In this document: positions 1 through 5,221 of the stretch, piece by piece
Layout: each line of letters starts with the position of its first letter
Position numbering within the stretch: the first letter of the stretch is position 1
Source: Alphaproteobacteria bacterium
Lineage (GTDB): Bacteria > Pseudomonadota > Alphaproteobacteria > Micropepsales > Micropepsaceae
NCBI GenBank assembly: GCA_028869725.1
Contig: JAGWRJ010000502.1
Location: forward strand, 1 to 6,703
Direction: 5' to 3'
DNA: 6,703 nt
Notes under the pieces: generated by a model
The model's input: the letters and a program-made list of their open reading frames with translations, nothing else
What the model was told of the DNA's origin: nothing
The model's database searches: none
Made by a program: the position numbers and the translations under genes

Positions 1-743
1 ATTTCCAGGATTCCCTGTGACTGGGCGTTGGCAAACTGGTCGAGGTCAAAGACATAGCTTTTGAATTTGAGCACCGACAGTTTTGCGCCCCGCTGCGAGG
101 ATTGCTCGATGGTCCCGTGCTGCATGATCAGACGGGCCCCCCTCGGGGTCTGCGCCAGAAGTCCACTCTGGGCAATATAGGTAATGGGATGAGAGGTATT
201 GCGATTGTCATGCACCAGAATGCCGTGGATTTGGCCGTCCGGGGACAGGTCGCGGATAAACACTGTCAGGCCCTGGGCCGGGGTATTGAACGTGCCTTCG
301 GTCAAGATCGCAGCGCCGATATCGGCGCGAATATCCATTTCCCGCTGCTCCATGGCCCGCTGCGTGAACGGCATCAGCCACAGGGTGTTGACATAGGTGA
401 GCATTGTCACCATCGCGCCGACGAGAAGGACTGGCACGGCGAGCTGAAACGCGCTGTAGCCGGCGGCAGTCATCGCCACCAGTTCGCTGTCCGAATTGAG
501 CTTGTTGAGGCCGAACAGCGCGCCGGCAAAAAAAGCGAGGGGCAGGATGATGACGAGCAGGTCCGGCAGCATCAGCACCGTCAGATAAAGAAAGGTCGGG
601 GTCGACTGTCCGCGATTGATGACGAGATCAAGCAGGCGCAGCGATTGCGATAGCCAGACCACGGCTGTCAGGACGAAGGCAAAAAACGCCGTAGGTCCGA
701 TCAGTTGGCGCAGCACATAATGGGACAGGCGCGGCATGGACAT
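1..743 (-). CDS. lptF: LPS export ABC transporter permease LptF (3' end missing)
   Basis: LptF pairs with LptG and the ATPase LptB2 in the inner membrane. The complex extracts lipopolysaccharide from the outer leaflet and feeds it to the LptC/LptA bridge. About 247 residues are visible, against about 366 for E. coli LptF. They begin MSMPRLSHYVLRQ, and three hydrophobic segments follow at about residues 16-36, 52-76 and 98-120. The conserved cytoplasmic loop NSDSELVAMTAAG (83-95) is the region expected to contact LptB. A periplasmic beta-rich domain then starts near 150 and includes ILTEGTFNTP and GILVHDNRN, both typical of alphaproteobacterial LptF. The last three membrane helices lie beyond the left edge. 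The start is uncertain: in-frame ATGs lie at 743, 737 and 791 (minus-strand first base). I chose 743 because the extra 16 residues from 791 are Gly/Arg-rich and do not look like the family N-terminus. No strong ribosome binding site settles it. LptF fits better than LptG from the N-terminal half. Family assignment is firm. Confidence 0.93.
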   Translation of the reverse strand, partial: MSMPRLSHYVLRQLIGPTAFFAFVLTAVVWLSQSLRLLDLVINRGQSTPTFLYLTVLMLPDLLVIILPLAFFAGALFGLNKLNSDSELVAMTAAGYSAFQLAVPVLLVGAMVTMLTYVNTLWLMPFTQRAMEQREMDIRADIGAAILTEGTFNTPAQGLTVFIRDLSPDGQIHGILVHDNRNTSHPITYIAQSGLLAQTPRGARLIMQHGTIEQSSQRGAKLSVLKFKSYVFDLDQFANAQSQGILE

Positions 744-910
744 CCGGATTGAGGCTGGGCCGGTGCCGCCGAGGCGGCCATGGCCTTTCATGCAGGTTAC
801 GATTGGTCCTAAACTAGCATTTTCCCGCCGCCGCCCGGCAATCCTTCTGTGCCCGATAGTGCAAAAGTGCAAGTCTCATCCGTGGCATGGCCATTTCTGG
901 AGTTGAACCG
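744..910. promoter_or_regulatory. Divergent lptF-pepA intergenic region with candidate promoter elements
   Basis: This 167-base spacer must carry the promoters for lptF (minus) and pepA (plus). On the minus strand, TTGCCG (836-841) and CTAGTT (812-817) are separated by 18 bases. They resemble a -35/-10 pair and lie in a GCTAGTTT context close to the alphaproteobacterial GCTANAWC -10 form. If used, the lptF leader would be roughly 60 bases for the start at 743. On the plus strand, GATAGT (855-860) is a possible -10 for pepA, but I see no convincing -35 in front of it. AGTGCAA occurs twice, at 858-864 and 866-872, overlapping that box. These are pattern matches only. Confidence 0.3.
899..902 (+). 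promoter_or_regulatory. Shine-Dalgarno GGAG deciding the pepA start
   Basis: GGAG lies 8 bases before the ATG at 911, an ideal distance. The in-frame upstream ATG at 887 has no purine-rich site in front of it. The protein starting at 911 (MQISF...) also matches the usual M17 N-terminus, so 911 is preferred. Confidence 0.7.
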
Positions 911-2413
911 ATGCAAATCAGCTTTTCCTCGCCGACTACCGCCACGGGCGGAGCCTTGATCGTGGCGGCTCTGGCCGGCGGAGCCTTCACCGCCTCCGCG
1001 GCAGAGGCTGACCGCATGGCCGGTGGAGCGCTCAAACGCGCTCTCGATGTCAGCCGTTTCTCAGGCAAGTTGGGTCAGATGCTGGAAGTGCTGGCCCCGG
1101 CACAGGTCAAAGCCTCGCGCATCCTCCTGGTCGGGCTCGGAGCGGCGGAGGAGCTGGATGGGCTCAAAGCCGAGCAGATCGCTGCCGACGTCACAGGCCG
1201 GCTTTTGAGCAGTGGCGAAAAATCCATTCACTTTGCGGTTGATCGGCCACGGGGCCTGAAACTCGATGATGCCGAACTGGCCGCCCATCTGGCGATGGGT
1301 GTCGAACTGCGCGCCTACAGCTTCGACAAATATCGTACCCGCCAACTGGACGAGCGGGCGGCGACTGTCCGCAAAGTGACCATCGGTACCAAGGATGTGG
1401 CGGGTGCGCGCAAGCTCTGGCGCGAGCTTTCCGCAGTCGCGGAAGGTATGTATCTGGCACGCGATCTCGTCAATGAACCGCCCAATGTGCTGTTCCCGGC
1501 CGAATTCGCCCGTCGGACCAAAAAGCTCTCCGCGCTTGGCCTGAAGGTCGAGGTCTTGGGTCCAGCCCAGATGAAAAAGCTCGGGTTCGGCGCCCTGCTC
1601 GGCGTGGGCCAGGGCAGCGCCCACGAGCCCCAGCTCGTTGTCATGCAGTGGCTGGGCGCGCGCAACCGCAAGGCTGCGCCCATCGCCTTTGTTGGCAAAG
1701 GTGTGTGCTTTGATTCGGGAGGACTTTCGCTCAAGCCCGCCGCGTCGATGATCGGCATGAAGGGAGATATGGGTGGTGCTGCTGCAGTGACCGGAACCAT
1801 GCATGCGCTTGCTGCCCGAAAAGCCAAGGTCAATGCCATTGGCGTGATCGGCCTCGTCGAAAACATGCCGTCCGGCACCGCCCAGCGGCCCGATGACGTT
1901 GTGACTTCGCTGTCTGGTCAGACCATCGAAGTTCTCAACACGGATGCAGAGGGCCGCCTCGTGCTCGCCGATGCGCTGACCTACACCCAGCGGCGATTCA
2001 AGCCGCGGCTGGTGATTGATCTGGCGACGCTGACCGGTGCCATCATGGTGGCGCTGGGCGCCGAACATGCGGGCCTGTTTTCGAATGACGACAATCTGGC
2101 GGCGCAGCTGGCCCAGGCCGGACGTGAGGAAGGTGAGCCGGTCTGGCGCATGCCGTTGGCGACCAATTACGACAAGCTGCTCAAGTCCAAAATTGCCGAC
2201 ATGAAAAACATTTCGGGCGGTCCGCATGCCGGCGCGGTGGTTGCGGCACAGTTTCTGCAGCGCTTCATTGTGGACAGGCAGTCCTGGGCGCACCTGGATA
2301 TCGCAGGGGTTGCCTGGCAGGATGGCGAACAGAAGGCGCTTGTTCCGTCCTGGGGTGTTGGTTGGGGTGTGCGCATTCTCAATCGCCTGAGCAAGGATCA
2401 CTACGAGCTTTAG
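911..2413 (+). CDS. pepA: Leucyl aminopeptidase, M17 family
   Basis: This is a cytosolic two-metal aminopeptidase that removes N-terminal residues from peptides during protein turnover. The 500-residue product has the usual family length: a variable N-terminal macrodomain-like part (about 1-165) and a C-terminal catalytic domain. The metal-ligand set is complete: K263 and D268 in VGKGVCFDSGG, D286 in MKGDMGG, and D345 and E347 in the signature NTDAEGRL. The catalytic K275 (SLKP) and R349 are also present. Each sits exactly seven residues earlier than its E. coli PepA counterpart, so an active hexameric Mn/Zn enzyme is expected. The start at 911 is chosen over 887 because of the GGAG at 899-902. 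holC begins 15 bases after the stop, which suggests one transcript. E. coli PepA also binds DNA, in Xer recombination and carAB control. Whether this homologue does cannot be told from the sequence. Confidence 0.97.
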   Translation: MQISFSSPTTATGGALIVAALAGGAFTASAAEADRMAGGALKRALDVSRFSGKLGQMLEVLAPAQVKASRILLVGLGAAEELDGLKAEQIAADVTGRLLSSGEKSIHFAVDRPRGLKLDDAELAAHLAMGVELRAYSFDKYRTRQLDERAATVRKVTIGTKDVAGARKLWRELSAVAEGMYLARDLVNEPPNVLFPAEFARRTKKLSALGLKVEVLGPAQMKKLGFGALLGVGQGSAHEPQLVVMQWLGARNRKAAPIAFVGKGVCFDSGGLSLKPAASMIGMKGDMGGAAAVTGTMHALAARKAKVNAIGVIGLVENMPSGTAQRPDDVVTSLSGQTIEVLNTDAEGRLVLADALTYTQRRFKPRLVIDLATLTGAIMVALGAEHAGLFSNDDNLAAQLAQAGREEGEPVWRMPLATNYDKLLKSKIADMKNISGGPHAGAVVAAQFLQRFIVDRQSWAHLDIAGVAWQDGEQKALVPSWGVGWGVRILNRLSKDHYEL

Positions 2414-2428
2414 TCAGGCGCGCCGGTC

Positions 2429-2890
2429 GTGACGGAGACGTTCTTCTATCATCTTGAGCGGCGCGGAATCGAGGAGGTGCTGCCCGAGCTCCTGGAGCGC
2501 ACGCTGGCGCGCGACTGGCGGGCGATGGTCCGCTGTGACAGTGCCGAGCGCGCGCAGAGTCTCGATACGGCGCTTTGGACCTATCGGGAGGACAGCTTTC
2601 TGCCGCATGCCTTGAGCGGTGACGAAAATGCCTGCGCGCAGCCCGTCCTGATCAGTGTGGAAGCGGAGATGGCAAACCGCCCTCACATCTTGTTCCTCGT
2701 GGGCGGGGTGATGCCAGCCTGGGACAGTCCGGAGCTCTCCGGCCTCAGACGTATCGTTCTTGTGTTCGACGGCAACGACAGTGCCATGGTGCAGGCTGCG
2801 CGCGCGGCCTGGAAGGCGGCTGGCGCGGCGGGGCACGAAGTGACCTATTGGAGACAGACCGCGGCAGGCAAATGGCAGAAGCAGGCATAA
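2429..2890 (+). CDS. holC: DNA polymerase III subunit chi
   Basis: Chi is an accessory protein of the DNA polymerase III clamp-loader complex. With psi in enterobacteria it links the clamp loader to single-stranded DNA-binding protein, helping primer hand-off on the lagging strand. The 153-residue product has the family landmarks in order: ALW-Y--DSFLPHALSG (about 48-64), a hydrophobic strand HILFLVGG (86-93), RRIVLVFDGND (107-117), an AR-AWK helix (124-129), G-EVTYWRQ (135-143) and a C-terminal GKWQK. The length matches other chi proteins (about 140-155). Translation starts at a GTG with only a weak CAGG upstream. With 15 bases from the pepA stop, translation is probably coupled. Linkage of holC to pepA is common in proteobacteria, although no functional tie is known to me. 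No psi (holD) gene is visible here. Confidence 0.93.
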   Translation: MTETFFYHLERRGIEEVLPELLERTLARDWRAMVRCDSAERAQSLDTALWTYREDSFLPHALSGDENACAQPVLISVEAEMANRPHILFLVGGVMPAWDSPELSGLRRIVLVFDGNDSAMVQAARAAWKAAGAAGHEVTYWRQTAAGKWQKQA

Positions 2891-2949
2891 GCCTTCGTTC
2901 GTCAGCAGCCGATCAGTACAGGCACGGCGCATAGTGCCGACAGAGGAAC

Positions 2950-2954
2950 AGGAG
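2950..2954 (+). promoter_or_regulatory. Shine-Dalgarno AGGAG deciding the permease start
   Basis: AGGAG is followed by six bases and then GTG at 2961. The alternative in-frame GTG at 2934 has no comparable site and lies in one arm of a small GGCAC/GTGCC inverted repeat (2921-2925 and 2934-2938). The later start is therefore preferred. It removes nine polar residues from the N-terminus. Confidence 0.65.
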
Positions 2955-2960
2955 ACGGCG

Positions 2961-4286
2961 GTGTTCAATCTGCGAGGGCGTGGACAGCTGCTGCGCATTC
3001 TTGGCGTCAGCTTCGGCATTGCCGTCGCGCTTGGCAACATGATTGGCGCCGGCATTCTGCGTGCACCTTCGGCGATTGCAACGACGGTGCCTGATGGTGA
3101 GCTCATCGTCCTTCTGTGGGTCATTGGCGGTCTTCATGTCGGGCTCAGCATTAACATTCTGTCCGAGCTGGGCACGGCCATTCCACAAAGCGGTGGTCCC
3201 TACCTTTATGCCCACCGAGCCTTTGGTGACGTCGCCGGGCTGGTGGTGGGCTGGTCCCAATGGATGAGCAAGCTTGCAGGCATCGCTTCGACATCGATCG
3301 CCTGCGCCGAATTCCTGCCGATCGTGGTACCTGAAGCGGCCCGCTACACGTTGCCGGTCGCATTGTGTGTGCAGGGGGCACTTTATCTGCTCAACGGTCT
3401 TGGTCTGCGTCCTGGCCGCACGATGCAGGAAGCCTCCAGTCTGATCAAAACGGCGATGCTCATCGTCTTCATTGCGGCGGCCATTGCGCTGGTCGCGCCC
3501 GGAGGGCATGTCCCGCCCCAGACCTTGCACCACGCACAGGCCGCAGTCGGTTGGGCCGCGCTGATAAATGCCTATTCGCTCATCCGCGGGGCCTATTCCG
3601 GCTATGACGCTCCGGTTTACTTCAGCGAGGAGAACACCACTCCGGCCAAAAACATTCCCTGGTCTTTGCTTCTGGGCCTCGTCCTTGCGTTTTTTCTCTA
3701 TGTTGGTGTCAATGGCGTCCTGATCTATGTCCTCGGCGTGCACGGCGTGGCCGCAACCGCCCTGCCTTTCAACACCGTCCTCGACCGGCTGGGGGGACCG
3801 TTGCCGGGTATCATATTCGCGCTGGGCGCGATGATTGCAGTGGCAGGCGTCGCCAATTCCGGCATCATGACAGCGCCGCGGATTCTATTTGCACTGGGCC
3901 GTGATGGCCTGCTGCCGGGCTGGTTCACCGCGATCAACGTCGGAGGCAGCCCCTATGTCGCCGTCCTACTCACTGGCCTGTGTTCGCTTGCCCTGGCCGC
4001 GAGCGGCTCATTTGCGGTGGTGTTCGGACTTATCGCGCTGCTCGATACGGTGGGATATGTACTCGTCGATGCGGCCTATTTTGCCCTTCGTCGCAAGGAA
4101 CCGGACCTGAAACGTCCCTTCCGTGCCTTTTTGCATCCGGTTGCACCAGCACTGCTGCTTGGCATTGATCTGGTGCTGCTCGTGCTGTTTTCCGGTACCA
4201 ATCGGCTTGCGCTCTATTTTGCTGTCGGGCTGACCGTGTTGTGCGTGCCGCTGGCGGTGGTGGCCCGGCGCGCCCGCCGAGCATGA
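2961..4286 (+). CDS. APC-superfamily amino acid permease
   Basis: This is a predicted inner-membrane secondary transporter for amino acids or related amines, 441 residues long with about 12 hydrophobic segments. A short cytoplasmic lead (FNLRGRGQLLR) precedes helix 1, which contains GNMIGAGI (25-32). This is the APC-family broken-helix motif that binds the substrate carboxyl and amino groups. The helix 6 region carries YSGYDAPVYFSEE (212-224) followed by PAKNIP, the family's gating and loop motif. Helix 8 has ANSGIMTAPRILFALGRDGLLP, also typical. The C-terminus ends in a basic tail (ARRARRA). Substrate cannot be assigned: no residue pattern I recognise separates cationic, neutral or polyamine carriers. 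The start at 2961 follows a good AGGAG; a GTG at 2934 would add nine residues. The gene lies 70 bases after holC and may be read from the same transcript. Its position after an aminopeptidase fits amino acid handling, but only by association. Confidence 0.9.
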   Translation: MFNLRGRGQLLRILGVSFGIAVALGNMIGAGILRAPSAIATTVPDGELIVLLWVIGGLHVGLSINILSELGTAIPQSGGPYLYAHRAFGDVAGLVVGWSQWMSKLAGIASTSIACAEFLPIVVPEAARYTLPVALCVQGALYLLNGLGLRPGRTMQEASSLIKTAMLIVFIAAAIALVAPGGHVPPQTLHHAQAAVGWAALINAYSLIRGAYSGYDAPVYFSEENTTPAKNIPWSLLLGLVLAFFLYVGVNGVLIYVLGVHGVAATALPFNTVLDRLGGPLPGIIFALGAMIAVAGVANSGIMTAPRILFALGRDGLLPGWFTAINVGGSPYVAVLLTGLCSLALAASGSFAVVFGLIALLDTVGYVLVDAAYFALRRKEPDLKRPFRAFLHPVAPALLLGIDLVLLVLFSGTNRLALYFAVGLTVLCVPLAVVARRARRA

Positions 4287-4293
4287 AATTGAT

Positions 4294-4330
4294 GTAAGGG
4301 TTGACAGGGGTCGAAAAAGTCGGCCCTTAC
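4294..4330 (+). repeat. 12-bp stem inverted repeat downstream of the permease
   Basis: The arms 4294-4305 (GTAAGGGTTGAC) and 4319-4330 (GTCGGCCCTTAC) can pair over 12 positions, ten Watson-Crick and two central G-U, around a 13-base A-rich loop. The seven outer pairs are perfect. The structure begins eight bases after the permease stop codon. No U-run follows, so it is not a textbook intrinsic terminator. It could act as an mRNA 3'-end stabiliser, a weak terminator, or a DNA operator, since it covers the TTGACA at 4301-4306. Confidence 0.55.
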
Positions 4331-4340
4331 CCTCTATAGG
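4301..4340 (+). promoter_or_regulatory. Candidate promoter for the TPR-protein gene
   Basis: A perfect TTGACA (4301-4306) looks like a -35 box, and TATAGG (4335-4340) like a -10 box. The gap between them is 28 bases, too long for a standard sigma-70-type promoter. TCGAAA (4311-4316) is a poorer -35 but gives an 18-base spacer to the same -10. Initiation about seven bases after TATAGG would leave a leader of roughly 20 bases before the ATG at 4368, a sensible length. Which elements are used is unresolved. Confidence 0.4.
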
Positions 4341-4367
4341 GCGGCGCGCAAAGAGACACCGCATTCC

Positions 4368-5123
4368 ATGCCCATCGGATTTAGTTTCGGCACGCTGGTC
4401 GTGCTTCTTGTTGACTTCGCACTCAGCGCTCATGTCATGCGTAGTGGGCGCTCATATCTCTGGATCCTGCCCATCGTGCTTTTTCCGCCCCTGGGGTGGA
4501 TTGCGTACGTTGTCTATGTGGTGCTGACGGGCGCGGTGAGCAGCGATCGGGCGCGTCGCTTCGCTGACGATATCGTTAACACGGTTGATCCGGGGCGCGC
4601 CTATCGGGAAAAGAAGCGTGACGTCGAACGCGTGGGGTCTGTCGATTCCAAGCGGGCGCTGGCCGAGGAATGCATTCGCCGTGGATTGTTCCAGGATGCG
4701 GTCGAACTCTACGAGAGCGCGATGGCAGGACCCTTGGGGGCGCAGGATACGGCGCTGCTGTCCGGGCTTGCCCGGGCCAAGCTCCTGGCAGGGGATGGGG
4801 CCGGAGCCGAAGCCGCATTCGATATGCTGAAGCAGGCCGATCCGGCAGCATTCAACGCCGATGCCGAACTCGATTATGCGCGCAGTCTTGCGCTTCAGGG
4901 AAAAACCGAGGCTGCGCTCGCCCAATACGAAAAAATCCTGCCCAAATATCCAGGCGAGGAGGCGCGCTGCCGCTATGGCATGCTGCTGAAGACGCTCGGG
5001 CAGGAAGACCGGGCACGGCGCGTGTTTCGCGAGATCGTCGAATCGGTCAAGGGTGCTCCGTCCTATTACCGCCGTCGTCAGCGCGAGTGGGTGACGATCG
5101 CGCGGCGCAACCTCGCCGGTTGA
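4368..5123 (+). CDS. Membrane-anchored TPR-repeat protein of unknown function
   Basis: The product has 251 residues. The N-terminus holds two hydrophobic segments, about 5-23 and 31-54. The second, SYLWILPIVLFPPLGWIAYVVY, has the W..P..P.lGwi.Y pattern of the PLDc_N-type membrane module found ahead of cardiolipin synthases and in other small membrane proteins. A charged linker follows (about 58-92). From about 94 to 232 come roughly four degenerate TPR-like helical pairs, seen as repeating A..Y/F and A...G...A spacing, for example GLFQDAVELYESA, GDGAGAEAAFDML, GKTEAALAQYEKI and GQEDRARRVFREI. The last 20 residues are very basic (YYRRRQREW). It resembles the uncharacterised conserved proteins described as carrying divergent TPRs (COG4700-like, from memory). 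TPRs bind protein partners, so a scaffold or assembly role at the inner membrane is a reasonable inference, with no partner known. No catalytic motif is visible. The ribosome binding site is weak (AAGAGA about 12 bases upstream). The gene probably forms its own unit, ending 98 bases before the convergent ABC-F gene. Confidence 0.85.
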   Translation: MPIGFSFGTLVVLLVDFALSAHVMRSGRSYLWILPIVLFPPLGWIAYVVYVVLTGAVSSDRARRFADDIVNTVDPGRAYREKKRDVERVGSVDSKRALAEECIRRGLFQDAVELYESAMAGPLGAQDTALLSGLARAKLLAGDGAGAEAAFDMLKQADPAAFNADAELDYARSLALQGKTEAALAQYEKILPKYPGEEARCRYGMLLKTLGQEDRARRVFREIVESVKGAPSYYRRRQREWVTIARRNLAG

Positions 5124-5221
5124 TCGCCCCCGAATGCGGTCTGGCCCGCTTCGATCGGCTCTGGGGCAAACGGTGCCGGCAGGTGCACAGAGCCTGCGCC
5201 GTGCGCAACAGGTCTGGGTTC

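Noticed and set aside
102..653. A 183-codon plus-strand frame at the left edge
   Set aside because: It is antisense to lptF, whose minus-strand translation matches the family throughout. The plus-strand product is charged and low in hydrophobics with no domain.
1061..2401. A 446-codon open frame antisense to pepA
   Set aside because: It lies entirely opposite a gene with a complete M17 active site. Long antisense frames are expected from third-position GC bias. The translated product is rich in His, Arg and Gln with no recognisable domain.
2921..2938. GGCAC-N8-GTGCC inverted repeat before the permease as a regulatory hairpin
   Set aside because: Five base pairs in GC-rich DNA is too short to support a claim. 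It is used only as a minor argument against the GTG at 2934.
2913..3743. A 276-codon antisense frame opposite the permease
   Set aside because: It is the shadow of a membrane protein gene: the translation is highly charged with no motif, while the plus strand encodes a clear APC permease.
5179..5197. GCAGG/CCTGC hairpin as a terminator between the convergent genes
   Set aside because: The stem is only five base pairs with a nine-base loop and no T-run on either strand. Nothing else in the 98-base spacer 5124-5221 looks like an intrinsic terminator.
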